In this document: piece after piece, positions 16,335 through 24,718 of the stretch
Layout of the letters: each line of letters opens with the position of its first letter
Position numbering within the stretch: position 1 is the first letter of the stretch
NCBI RefSeq assembly: GCF_022180385.2
Contig: NZ_BQME02000002.1
Coordinates: 2,258,501 to 2,322,500, forward strand
Origin: Paenibacillus sp. L3-i20
Lineage (GTDB): Bacteria > Bacillota > Bacilli > Paenibacillales > Paenibacillaceae
Direction: 5' to 3'
Length of the DNA: 64,000 nt
The notes under the pieces: model-generated
Seen by the model: the letters and a program-made list of their open reading frames with translations, nothing else
Databases searched by the model: none
What the model was told of the DNA's origin: nothing
Position numbers and translations under genes: made by a program

Positions 16335-16946
16335 ATGACGATGAAGAAACGAGTTTTGAACCTTTTGATGGTCGTTGCGATGGGTATTGCACTTACGGCA
16401 TGTGGTGGGGAGCAAGCAAATAAAGATGTAAATGTGGATAAAGGGACGAATACATCCACTACCGATACAGGTGCTAACAAGGATAAAGATAAAGAACCAG
16501 TTAAAGAAACAGAAACGGATAAAGAAGCCGGTAAAGGCGACGAAACAGAGGGAACAAAAGCTGGCTCTACCAATGAAATTGTCGAAGCAATCTTGGCTAA
16601 AGTGGAGCAGCCCGTTCAAATGCCTATCGAAGCTGATAAGCTCAAGGATATGTACTATCTCGATGCTGCATTGCTTGAAGAATATACGATTAAGACTCCT
16701 ATGATGAACGTTAAGACGAATGAAATAGCCGTATTGAAAGTAAAAGATGCTAAAGATATCCCAGCTGTAGAAGAAGCGATCAAGAAGCGTGCTACAGATG
16801 TGCAGAAGCAATTCGAAACGTACTTGCAAGATCAATACGAAAATGCAAAAAACTATAAGCTAGTTACTAAAGGCAACTACATCTTATTTGTTATCGCGGA
16901 AGATGCGGACAAGATGGTTGCAGAATTTGAAGCTTTAGTTAAATAA
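16335..16946 (+). CDS. DUF4358 lipoprotein
   Basis: 203 residues. The lipoprotein signal runs to GIALTACGG (lipobox LTAC), followed by a charged Lys/Glu/Asp/Thr-rich linker to about residue 80. A DUF4358 domain then runs to the end (MPIEADKLKDMYYLDAALLEEY and the LVTKGNYILFVIAEDAD end block). TAGGAG precedes two candidate ATGs (16335 and 16341). It is the first gene of a three-gene run with the MBOAT and DHHW genes, an association common in Firmicutes, so it probably serves the same polysaccharide-acylation machinery outside the membrane. Confidence 0.88.
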   Translation: MTMKKRVLNLLMVVAMGIALTACGGEQANKDVNVDKGTNTSTTDTGANKDKDKEPVKETETDKEAGKGDETEGTKAGSTNEIVEAILAKVEQPVQMPIEADKLKDMYYLDAALLEEYTIKTPMMNVKTNEIAVLKVKDAKDIPAVEEAIKKRATDVQKQFETYLQDQYENAKNYKLVTKGNYILFVIAEDADKMVAEFEALVK

Positions 16947-16955
16947 CAAAGCGAT

Positions 16956-18344
16956 ATGGTATTTAGTAGTCTTCTATTTTTATTTATCTTTTTGCCGGCA
17001 GTGTTACTGCTCTACCATAGCTCTCCTTGGCGCATCAAAAATCTCGTTTTGTTCAGTGCGAGCCTAATTTTCTATGCCTGGGGAGAACCCATCTACATTG
17101 TGCTTATGCTGGTATCTACCACTATGGATTATTTCTTCGGCTTGTTACTGGACAAGCCGAAGTCCAGCAACTTCAAGCGCAAATGTGTCCTAATCGCCTC
17201 CATTATTATTAATTTGGGCGTATTGGGATTTTTCAAATATGCTGACTTCCTCATCATAAATGTGAATGCATGGCTAGGAACAAGCATACCGCCGACGGAT
17301 CTTCCGCTCCCAATCGGCATTTCGTTCTATACGTTTCAATCGATGTCTTATATTATCGACGTTTATCGTCGTACATCGAAGGCGCAACGAAACTGGGTCG
17401 ACTTTGCAACTTTTGTATCGTTATTCCCACAGCTCGTAGCTGGCCCTATCGTGCAATATTCAACGATTGCAGATCAGCTTCGTCATCGCACAGTCACTAA
17501 CGAGATGTTCGCTGAAGGGGTTAGACGTTTTACGATCGGTCTTGCGAAGAAGGTGCTCCTTGCCAACAATATTGGATTAGTGTGGAACGAGGTCTCGGCA
17601 TCAAGCTTGGATTCACTGCCAACGTTAACAGCTTGGCTCGGTATTGTTGCTTTCGCATTCCAAATCTATTTCGACTTTAGCGGTTACTCTGACATGGCTA
17701 TAGGTCTTGGTCTCATGTTCGGCTTCCGTTTCAACGAAAATTTCAACAGACCTTATACGGCTCAGAGTATAACTGATTTCTGGCGCCGTTGGCATATTTC
17801 GCTTAGCACATGGTTCCGTGACTACGTGTATATACCGCTCGGCGGCAATAGACGAGGACTGCTTGTGCAGCTGCGTAACATTTTGATCGTATGGGCACTC
17901 ACTGGTATTTGGCATGGGGCTAGTTGGAACTTCCTGTTATGGGGGCTTTACTTCGGTATTATTCTCATTATGGAGAAATGGTTTGCACTATCACTCCTGC
18001 AACGACTGCCAAGATGGCTCCGCCATAGCTATGCACTTGTACTTATACTAATCGGCTGGGTGTTCTTCGCTTTTGACCAGATGCCAGCAGTTTGGTCGTA
18101 CTTCTCAGCCCTGTTCGGGATGAACGACACTGCGCTATGGGACGAGCATTCATTATATTTACTGTACACAAATGCAATATTGCTCGTATTGCTAGTCATT
18201 GCATCGCTGCCGAAGCGAGACGCTAACAAGCGACCGCTCCTTCATCCAGTGTTAGCTCTATGTTGGCATGCACTATTATTGGTCATGTGTATCGCTTATT
18301 TGGTTGACGCGACCTTTAACCCGTTTCTGTATTTCCGCTTCTAG
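16956..18344 (+). CDS. MBOAT-family O-acyltransferase (AlgI/DltB-like)
   Basis: 462 residues and about ten membrane helices. Family blocks include the N-terminal MVFSSLLFLFIFLPAVLLLY, PIGISFYTFQSMSYIIDVYR, FPQLVAGPIVQY, NRPYTAQSITDFWRRWHISL and the catalytic-histidine segment ALTGIWHGASWNF. Such proteins take acetyl groups from the cytoplasmic side and deliver them for O-acetylation of exported polysaccharide. The gap of 9 bp to the lipoprotein gene and the weak RBS suggest translational coupling. Confidence 0.94.
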   Translation: MVFSSLLFLFIFLPAVLLLYHSSPWRIKNLVLFSASLIFYAWGEPIYIVLMLVSTTMDYFFGLLLDKPKSSNFKRKCVLIASIIINLGVLGFFKYADFLIINVNAWLGTSIPPTDLPLPIGISFYTFQSMSYIIDVYRRTSKAQRNWVDFATFVSLFPQLVAGPIVQYSTIADQLRHRTVTNEMFAEGVRRFTIGLAKKVLLANNIGLVWNEVSASSLDSLPTLTAWLGIVAFAFQIYFDFSGYSDMAIGLGLMFGFRFNENFNRPYTAQSITDFWRRWHISLSTWFRDYVYIPLGGNRRGLLVQLRNILIVWALTGIWHGASWNFLLWGLYFGIILIMEKWFALSLLQRLPRWLRHSYALVLILIGWVFFAFDQMPAVWSYFSALFGMNDTALWDEHSLYLLYTNAILLVLLVIASLPKRDANKRPLLHPVLALCWHALLLVMCIAYLVDATFNPFLYFRF

Positions 18345-18364
18345 CTCAAGAGGAGTTTACATCT

Positions 18365-19516
18365 ATGAAAAAAACAACAGATCGATTATATGTATGGGGA
18401 TTCGTCTCCATACTAGGTATCATGTCACTCGCTTTTTTTATTATGCCGAAAGAAACATTCTCCGAAATGGAAAACCGAACACTGCAAAAGACGCCCGAGT
18501 TAACATGGGATCGCGTCGTTTCGAACGAGTTTGCAAAGGATACAGAATCCTTCATCTCTGACCACTTTCCATTCCGAACAGAATGGGTAGCAACAAAATC
18601 AATGCTGGAACAATTAAGGTTGCAAAAAGAGAACAACGGCATTTTCAAAGGGGAAGATGGTTATTTGTTTGAAAAGTTTCAGGAACCCGACTACGAGGAA
18701 TTGCAAAAATATGTGGATGCAGTAAATAAGTTCGGCTCCAATCATCCTGATGCCAAAGTATCGTTTATGCTATCACCTACCTCAGTCGGTGTTCTTTCCG
18801 AGAAACTGCCTTGGCTTGCTTCGGTATATCCTCAGCATAAAGTGAATGATTATATTGAGGATCGTGTTGATGCCAACATGTCGTTCCTGAACGGCTTTGA
18901 CTTCCTTAACCCTGCTTCGACTAATGATGAGAAACCGATTTTCTACAAGACAGATCATCACTGGACAACATATGGTGCTTATCTAGCTTATCGTGCATAT
19001 GCAGAGGAGATGGGATGGAAGCCGCTGTCTGAAGCGGATTTCAACATCTTTACTGTTACAGATTCTTTTCTCGGCAGTTATCATACACGTGGGCAATTCG
19101 GTGCAACAAAACCGGATTATATTGAAGTTTATGAACCGAAAGTGCCCGTTGAGACGAGTATGTATATCGCCGACAGCGATAAAACGGTAACAAGTTTATA
19201 CGACGCTAGCTTCCTAGGTAAAAAGGATAAATATTCTTATTTCCAAGGCGGCGTACATGCTTTAATGAAGCTAACAAATGGGATCGACCAGCAAGCAGTA
19301 GATCTAAATAAACTTCTTATTGTTAAAGATTCCTATGCTCACAGTATGCTGCCGTTTCTAACGAACCATGTAGAAGAAATCCATATGATCGACATACGTT
19401 TTTATAACGGGAACATAAGCGATTATATGGAACAGAACAGGATAGACGACGTTTTACTGCTGTTCAATACTTCCACATTTGTAGGAGAACGCAACTTGCT
19501 TAAGCTCAAGTACTAA
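18365..19516 (+). CDS. DHHW-motif protein (AlgJ/AlgX-like acetyltransferase partner)
   Basis: 383 residues. A single N-terminal membrane anchor (residues about 10-28) is followed by an extracytoplasmic SGNH-like domain. The name-giving FYKTDHHWTTYGAY sits near residue 195, and a late LLIVKDSYAHSMLPFL block supplies the putative catalytic serine. In alginate systems the comparable AlgJ/AlgX transfer acetyl to polymer handed over by the MBOAT protein. GAGGAG precedes ATG and the gap to the MBOAT stop is 20 bp. The acceptor polymer in this organism is unknown. Confidence 0.9.
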   Translation: MKKTTDRLYVWGFVSILGIMSLAFFIMPKETFSEMENRTLQKTPELTWDRVVSNEFAKDTESFISDHFPFRTEWVATKSMLEQLRLQKENNGIFKGEDGYLFEKFQEPDYEELQKYVDAVNKFGSNHPDAKVSFMLSPTSVGVLSEKLPWLASVYPQHKVNDYIEDRVDANMSFLNGFDFLNPASTNDEKPIFYKTDHHWTTYGAYLAYRAYAEEMGWKPLSEADFNIFTVTDSFLGSYHTRGQFGATKPDYIEVYEPKVPVETSMYIADSDKTVTSLYDASFLGKKDKYSYFQGGVHALMKLTNGIDQQAVDLNKLLIVKDSYAHSMLPFLTNHVEEIHMIDIRFYNGNISDYMEQNRIDDVLLLFNTSTFVGERNLLKLKY

Positions 19517-19541
19517 TCAATTACAGAATATCGTACCATTT

Positions 19542-20420
19542 TCAAAATAGTTCCAACTGTTCCGGGCCAGGTGGCGGGGTTTCCAATGGATCTCTCCCAT
19601 CCGGCCTTTTCAATCCCAGCATCGTCATGAATTGCTTGGCGTTCGCCGCAGCATCCCCACCCGAATTATTGTTAAAGATTACGGCAATCTCCTTACTTTG
19701 CTCTTGTAGCTGGGCCATCTTCTCCGTCCATTCTTCAAGCTCTTCCTCGGAATAGCGATATAGATAACGAACCTCTCGCCAATTAGGACCACCGCCATTG
19801 TTCCAATTAGATGCATTGCGTCCATGAAATCTAACAATAGACAGCTTGTCATCTGTCGCTTGAAGCACAGTCGGAATACTTCCAATACCTGCTTGTGGTT
19901 CATCACAGATACTGTGAATCCAGCCTTCCTCTTGCATAAAACCGAGCGTCCGCTCTCGCATTCCACTTTCAAACCAGCTCTGATGTCTAAACTCTAGAGC
20001 ACTTGGAATACCCTCCATCCGTCGTTTCATTGCACGTAGCTCTGCAACATTTTTGCTCGTACAATCGAACCAAGGCGGATATTGAAATAAGGCAGCAGTT
20101 AATCTCCCCGCAGCAATTGCAGGCTCTAACATATGGCGAAATGCTTCTGCCATCGCTTCCTGATCAGCATTAGCAGCGGCAGCTCCGCGCTGATGACCGG
20201 TCATGCCTTGATAAGCTTTGACCACGAAACGCAAACTATTCGGTGTATTATCGACCCAAGCTGCGAATCGTTCACGCGACTGTATTGCATAAAATGTGCT
20301 ATCTACCTCCACGACAGGAAAGTGCGAGGCATACACGTTAAGACGATTAGCAGACTTCGTCCCACTAGGATAGAGATCATCATGATCGCCCCAACCTGCT
20401 AGCCCAATATTAATGTCCAT
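19542..20420 (-). CDS. DUF72 (YecE-like) protein
   Basis: 292 residues from the ATG at 20420, chosen because AGGAGG lies 9 bases upstream; two earlier in-frame ATGs are too close to or upstream of it. The TIM-barrel-like DUF72 signature is visible: INIGLAGWGDHDDLYP, VVEVDSTFYAIQS, VVKAYQGMTGH, ALEFRHQSWF, VRFHGRN and VIFNNNSGGDAAANA. The family is widespread and its enzymatic role is not established. It is convergent with the DHHW gene (25 bp apart). Confidence 0.93.
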   Translation of the reverse strand: MDINIGLAGWGDHDDLYPSGTKSANRLNVYASHFPVVEVDSTFYAIQSRERFAAWVDNTPNSLRFVVKAYQGMTGHQRGAAAANADQEAMAEAFRHMLEPAIAAGRLTAALFQYPPWFDCTSKNVAELRAMKRRMEGIPSALEFRHQSWFESGMRERTLGFMQEEGWIHSICDEPQAGIGSIPTVLQATDDKLSIVRFHGRNASNWNNGGGPNWREVRYLYRYSEEELEEWTEKMAQLQEQSKEIAVIFNNNSGGDAAANAKQFMTMLGLKRPDGRDPLETPPPGPEQLELF

Positions 20421-20440
20421 CTCCATATGCCTCCTATAGG

Positions 20441-20487
20441 AATAGGCTGCCCTCAAGCAAATGAATCTACTTGAGCACAGCCTATTA
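20441..20487. terminator. Hairpin between tdk and the DUF72 gene
   Basis: AATAGGCTG and CTCAAG pair with CTTGAG and CAGCCTATT. The T-run is poor on both strands, so termination is only likely. Confidence 0.55.
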
Positions 20488-20503
20488 TTATAAATCGTAC
20501 CTA

Positions 20504-21100
20504 TTAAGCTTCGTTACTTTGGAAAGCTCGATTATAACACCCACGACATACTGGTTTGTAATCCTCGTTGCCGCCGATTTGAATCTGTTCCCCAGAGTTT
20601 ACTGGCTTCCCATCTCGGAAACGAATGACCATCGTTGCCTTGCGATCGCAATACCAGCAGATCGTTTTAATTTCTTCAATCTTATCGGCTTGAACGAGCA
20701 GATTGTAACTGCCCTCAAACAACTGATTTTGAAAATCATTTTTTAATCCAAACGCCATGACCGGTATGTTTAGCTCATCAACTACTCGTGTCAATTCAAT
20801 AATGTGATGCTTCTTTAGAAACTGAGCTTCATCAATCAGTATACAATAAACACCCTTGTCCCCTAATTCAGCAACTCGAGACTTAACATCCTCAAACAAG
20901 TTCGTTTCCTCACTTACTGGGAATGCCTGACGTTCGAATCCTACTCGTGAACCTACACGATCTACGCCGCCTCGAGCACTTACTGATGGAGAGTATATGA
21001 GAACTGGTTTCCCTTGCTCCTCATAATTATAAGCTACTTTAATAATTTCAAACGATTTACCGCTATTCATCGTGCCATATTTGTAATAAAGCTGTGCCAA
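20504..21100 (-). CDS. tdk: Thymidine kinase
   Basis: 198 residues, type II thymidine kinase that salvages thymidine to dTMP. P-loop YGTMNSGKS, lid/active-site ILIDEAQFLK, FGLKNDFQ, and the zinc-binding cysteines in TICWYC and VCRGCY are all present. Start is TTG at 21100 with GGAGGAG 7 bases upstream. Length fits the family (about 195). It is transcribed leftwards after the TerC gene (35 bp gap), perhaps in the same transcript. Confidence 0.96.
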   Translation of the reverse strand: MAQLYYKYGTMNSGKSFEIIKVAYNYEEQGKPVLIYSPSVSARGGVDRVGSRVGFERQAFPVSEETNLFEDVKSRVAELGDKGVYCILIDEAQFLKKHHIIELTRVVDELNIPVMAFGLKNDFQNQLFEGSYNLLVQADKIEEIKTICWYCDRKATMVIRFRDGKPVNSGEQIQIGGNEDYKPVCRGCYNRAFQSNEA

Positions 21101-21135
21101 CAGAGATCTCCTCCAAAATCATTTACATATCTCTA

Positions 21136-21918
21136 TTATACAGCTTTTGCAGCTTCCTTGTCTTTACTTCCAGACATGAACCAACCAACTACTGCGATTA
21201 GAATAAGAACTACATAGAACGTAAGCTTCCAGAGCTTAGATTCTGCAAAATCATGCGAGATAACATTGATTGCTGGATGAGATAGCGTATGAACTGCAAG
21301 CTTAACACCTACCCAGCCCACAATCGCAAATGCTGCAATTTCAAGATTCGGTCTGCTTTCAAGCAACTTCACAAATAGTGTTGCAGCGAAACGCATAATG
21401 ATCAAGCCGACGAATCCGCCTAGGAAGATGACGATGAAATGTCCACCGTCCATACCGCCGATCTTCGGCAACGTCGTAGTTGGAAGTGCTACAGCAAGCG
21501 CAACAGCTGCCAATATAGAATCTACCGCAAATGCGATATCTGCGATTTCTACTTTAATTACGGTCATCCAGAAGCCGCTTTTCTTAGCATCTTTCTCGGA
21601 ATCTTTTTTTACAGTTCCTTCTTGCTTCTTAATCATAACTTTTCTAAATATATGATTAAGTGCAATAAACAGTAGATATAAAGCACCTATTGCCTGAACT
21701 TGCCATACATCTACTAGGAATGAAATGGCGAATAATGAAGCAAATCGGAATACAAACGCCCCTGCCAAACCATAGAATAACGCTCTCTTTCTTTGCTCAT
21801 CCGGTAAATGCTTTACCATGATCGCTAACACCAAAGCGTTGTCTGCTGCAAGCAAGCCTTCTAGTGCTATAAGAACTAGAAGCACCCATCCGTACTCTAA
21901 CAATATTGCTAAATCCAT
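21136..21918 (-). CDS. TerC-family membrane protein, manganese-riboswitch controlled
   Basis: 260 residues with about seven or eight membrane helices. The core TerC motifs are EGLLAADNALVLAIM near the N-terminus and KVEIADIAFAVDSILAA in the middle, with acidic residues inside the membrane. ATG at 21918 has AGGAGG 7 bases upstream; the longer frame to 21969 would begin inside the leader terminator. Bacillus relatives YceF/YkoY (MeeF/MeeY) export manganese for metalation of secreted enzymes. The yybP-ykoY riboswitch upstream supports the same role here. Confidence 0.92.
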   Translation of the reverse strand: MDLAILLEYGWVLLVLIALEGLLAADNALVLAIMVKHLPDEQRKRALFYGLAGAFVFRFASLFAISFLVDVWQVQAIGALYLLFIALNHIFRKVMIKKQEGTVKKDSEKDAKKSGFWMTVIKVEIADIAFAVDSILAAVALAVALPTTTLPKIGGMDGGHFIVIFLGGFVGLIIMRFAATLFVKLLESRPNLEIAAFAIVGWVGVKLAVHTLSHPAINVISHDFAESKLWKLTFYVVLILIAVVGWFMSGSKDKEAAKAV

Positions 21919-21970
21919 GTTAGTTCCTCCTAAAAAATTAATAATGACCTCACCCATACTCACAGCCACA

Positions 21971-22011
21971 CAAAAAGACCTTTGCCCGATTAATTAATCA
22001 GACAAAGGTCT
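21971..22011 (-). terminator. Riboswitch-controlled intrinsic terminator
   Basis: AGACCTTTG (22003-22011 side) pairs with CAAAGGTCT (21976-21984 side), with an inner GATTAAT/ATTAATC, followed by TTTTTG. The 5' arm is also the 3' strand of the aptamer P1 stem, so the two structures are mutually exclusive. Confidence 0.9.
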
Positions 22012-22099
22012 CGCCAACAACGTATTTACGTTGCCAATAAAGCCGGAGAATATAATTCTCGGAATGACGACTTTACTGTACTAGCTACTCCCCTTTGGA
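22003..22099 (-). ncRNA. yybP-ykoY (Mn2+) riboswitch aptamer
   Basis: On the minus strand the leader shows the family signature: a CAAAGGGGAGTAGC 5' strand, a CATTC...GAGAATTA hairpin, the internal TTGGCAACG/CGTTGTTGGC arm, and closing GCGAGACCTTTG. P1 pairs CAAAGG with CCTTTG. Because the P1 3' strand overlaps the terminator 5' arm, Mn2+ binding should favour read-through into the TerC gene. Confidence 0.93.
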
Positions 22100-22266
22100 G
22101 TAATATGTGATTGTAATGAACATGAACTTGTCGTAATGAAGAACAATACGTCGCTGTTCCAAAGATGGTTTCACTTTTTTTATTAGAAATTAATATTTTT
22201 TTTGTTATGATAATACTACAAGTATTTCAGCAGTACTATTGATAGACAGAAAGGAAAGTTTTCATC

Positions 22267-22578
22267 ATGCCGCTTCAAGAACTTAACGAACCCCAATTGA
22301 TTGAACTGAGCCAAGCAGATATCGGCAAGGCCGCTATCCTTTTTACCACTCCGATGTGCGGAACTTGCAAAATTGCAGAACGGATGTTAGAAATTACAGA
22401 AGTTGCGGGAGTTTCTTATCCCATCTTCAAAACTAATATTAACTTCACACCTCGGTTACGCGAGCAGTGGCGAATATCCAGCGTTCCTTGCCTTATCGTA
22501 TTAAGAAATGGAAAGGTCATCAATCAGGAGAATGCGATACATTCCGTTGATTATCTATATAAGCTATTAAAGGAGTAA
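22267..22578 (+). CDS. Thioredoxin-family protein (YtpP-like)
   Basis: 103 residues with a thioredoxin fold. The redox motif is CGTC in TTPMCGTCKIAERML, and the cis-proline loop is SSVPCLIVLRNGK. The active site differs from canonical CGPC (Thr for Pro), as in small Bacillus thioredoxin-like proteins. AGGAAAG lies upstream of ATG. It has no signal peptide, so it is cytosolic, and it is monocistronic. Confidence 0.9.
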   Translation: MPLQELNEPQLIELSQADIGKAAILFTTPMCGTCKIAERMLEITEVAGVSYPIFKTNINFTPRLREQWRISSVPCLIVLRNGKVINQENAIHSVDYLYKLLKE

Positions 22579-22616
22579 TCATTTGTCTAGATTATTTCAG
22601 CATATACCCGAGCACT

Positions 22617-22668
22617 TCATGCTGATGAAGTATTGAGCCAATCTAGCTAACACCTCTTCATCAGCATA
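22617..22668. terminator. Stem-loop between convergent genes
   Basis: ATGCTGATGAAG pairs with CTTCATCAGCAT across a 25-base loop. T-runs are weak; it probably serves both convergent genes. Confidence 0.5.
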
Positions 22669-22691
22669 CGATACTATTGAAATATTTGGAA

Positions 22692-23687
22692 TTAATATTG
22701 CATATGCCTTGTGTTAATCGGCCTTAGAACAGACTCAATCTGTAATCTATGAGGCTCTAGAAATGCAGGCAATGCTAACGTCTCTCCAAGATGCTCCAAA
22801 TCCTCGTCCGTTTCGAAACCTGGACCATCTGTTGCAAGTTCAAGCAATATTCCATTAGGTTCACGGAAGTATAAAGAGTGGAAATAGAATCGATCTACAA
22901 AACCAGAATTCGGCATTCGCACTCTATTCAATTGCTCAATCCAATCCCGCAGCTCCTCGTCATTCTCCACACGAAATGCTACATGATGAACGCCGCCATA
23001 ACCTGCAACTTCCCTTGTAAGATCATGCCGCTCTTCGATATGCACCTCTGCTCCAGTACCGCCTTCCCCCGTTTCATAGACGATAATATCAGGTTGATCT
23101 TTGATCGTTGAAGCATACTTTCCTTTTTCTCGGAAGCCTAAAAGTCCTGTTAGTACCAGCGCAGTTGGCTCATGATTCTGAACAGTTAAGTGAACTGGAC
23201 CTAACCCCAATATCGCGGACTCTGATGGTACAGGACTATTTACCCATGGTTCACCTGCCGCAATACCACTATTGCCTTCATCAGAAACGAGAATAAATCG
23301 TTGTCCTTCTCCATCCCGGAATGCCAATGTATTACGGCCCGCTCGAACAATTATTTGATCATGCTCAACATTAAATTGCGCTAGTCTGCTCTGCCAATAC
23401 TTAAGAGCATGATCATCCTTCACACGAAGTGATAACGCAGAAACACTGCCTACCCCTTCACTGCTTTTTGTTGCCATCGGCATTTCAAAAAAAGTAAGCT
23501 TAGTACCTGGGTTTCCTTTTCCATCGCCATAAAAAAGATGATACATCGAAGTATCGTCCTGATTTACTGTTTTCTTCACCAGTCGGAGGCCAAGCACCTT
23601 CGTATAAAAATCAAAATTAGCTAGCCCATTTGCTGTAATTGCTGAGGCATGATGTATTCCCTTCAGATAGATTTCCCTGTGATGCAT
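22692..23687 (-). CDS. Ring-cleaving dioxygenase (VOC superfamily, MhqA/MhqO-like)
   Basis: 331 residues from the ATG at 23687 with GGGAGG 9 bases upstream; the longer frame is not supported. It carries repeated vicinal-oxygen-chelate modules: GIHHASAITAN at the start (metal His), GPVHLTVQN mid-protein and YGGVHHVAFRV (second metal His), then HSLYFREPNGILLELATDGPGF (Glu ligand). Relatives in Bacillus (MhqA/MhqO) cleave hydroquinone adducts and are controlled by MhqR; no such regulator is adjacent. Confidence 0.9.
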   Translation of the reverse strand: MHHREIYLKGIHHASAITANGLANFDFYTKVLGLRLVKKTVNQDDTSMYHLFYGDGKGNPGTKLTFFEMPMATKSSEGVGSVSALSLRVKDDHALKYWQSRLAQFNVEHDQIIVRAGRNTLAFRDGEGQRFILVSDEGNSGIAAGEPWVNSPVPSESAILGLGPVHLTVQNHEPTALVLTGLLGFREKGKYASTIKDQPDIIVYETGEGGTGAEVHIEERHDLTREVAGYGGVHHVAFRVENDEELRDWIEQLNRVRMPNSGFVDRFYFHSLYFREPNGILLELATDGPGFETDEDLEHLGETLALPAFLEPHRLQIESVLRPINTRHMQY

Positions 23688-23935
23688 AACAGACATCCTC
23701 CCGGTGATTGATGACGAATACAATATGTCAACCGAACTTACACTTATATCCATCAGTTTAAAACTAAACGGATACAGCGTCAATAAATGTTACTTTAAGC
23801 CTACTGCTTCTATATCCATAAAGGTAGGTTGCACAGATGCACAAAACAACGCTAGCATACATTGCTTTCTCACCGTTCCTCTATTACTATTGAAACAGTA
23901 CAAAACTAATAGATATATTATTGAGGAGAACAAAG

Positions 23936-24577
23936 ATGGCTGACTTTCAACATATACCTCAGCGGCGACAACCAGCCGGCTTGCCTCATACCAGACCATC
24001 AAATAGAAGAAGGAAAATTCGCAACTGGATCTTATTACTTTTTATTCTATTGATCGTATCAGCTATTTGGACAAATGGTTCCGATAATATTGGAAGGCTT
24101 ATCCCTTTTCTAAAAAAAGACGCACCTCCAATCACTGAGCTACATCCCATTGTAAAGCTTAAAAAGGATGAACTTATTGCCGAAACAGAAAAGATAGGCA
24201 TTACGATTCTGATTACAGATGACTTCCGAAGTCATAAGGATCAAGATGTGTTATATGACAAAGGTAGAGAAACAGAAGGTCCAATAGTCACTCATGTCCG
24301 CGGTGGCGGTTCCTATCATAATTACGGATTAGCAATTGACTTTGCACTCAAAACAAGCAGGGGCAAGGTCATTTGGGATCTTGAATATGACGGCAACAAA
24401 AACGGGTCGGCTGATTGGCTTGAAGTAGTAGACATTGCAAAACGACTCGGATTTAGCTGGGGCGGCGATTGGGAAAATTTCAAAGACTATCCTCATCTGC
24501 AGATGGACTTTGGGTACTCCATTCGTGAGCTACAACGAGGACATAGACCAGACGATACGCTGGAGGCCGAAGAATAA
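23936..24577 (+). CDS. M15-family peptidoglycan peptidase (CwlK/VanY-like)
   Basis: 213 residues from ATG 23936, with GAGGAG 7 bases upstream. An N-terminal basic tail and one membrane segment (residues about 27-45) anchor the enzyme outside the cell. The zinc-peptidase motifs are ITDDFRSHKDQ, GGSYHNYGLAIDFAL (S-x-H-x-x-G-x-A-x-D) and KDYPHLQMDFG (final His ligand). It should cleave a D-amino-acid-containing peptide in the wall, as L-Ala-D-Glu or D-Ala-D-Ala peptidases do. It is monocistronic with a strong terminator. Confidence 0.92.
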   Translation: MADFQHIPQRRQPAGLPHTRPSNRRRKIRNWILLLFILLIVSAIWTNGSDNIGRLIPFLKKDAPPITELHPIVKLKKDELIAETEKIGITILITDDFRSHKDQDVLYDKGRETEGPIVTHVRGGGSYHNYGLAIDFALKTSRGKVIWDLEYDGNKNGSADWLEVVDIAKRLGFSWGGDWENFKDYPHLQMDFGYSIRELQRGHRPDDTLEAEE

Positions 24578-24623
24578 TCCTCTTTTTACTAGTTACCGTA
24601 AAGCATATTTAATAAGTAAAACA

Positions 24624-24667
24624 AAACAGGCTGTGCAGAAGCTTTATTGCTTCTGCACAGCCTGTTT
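24624..24667. terminator. Strong bidirectional terminator
   Basis: A perfect 19-bp stem (AAACAGGCTGTGCAGAAGC and its complement) with a 6-base loop between the convergent M15 peptidase and MFS genes. Confidence 0.85.
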
Positions 24668-24718
24668 ATGTGATTCACAAACGTAATGTATTATTTTGAT
24701 TAACTTCAATATAGTAGC

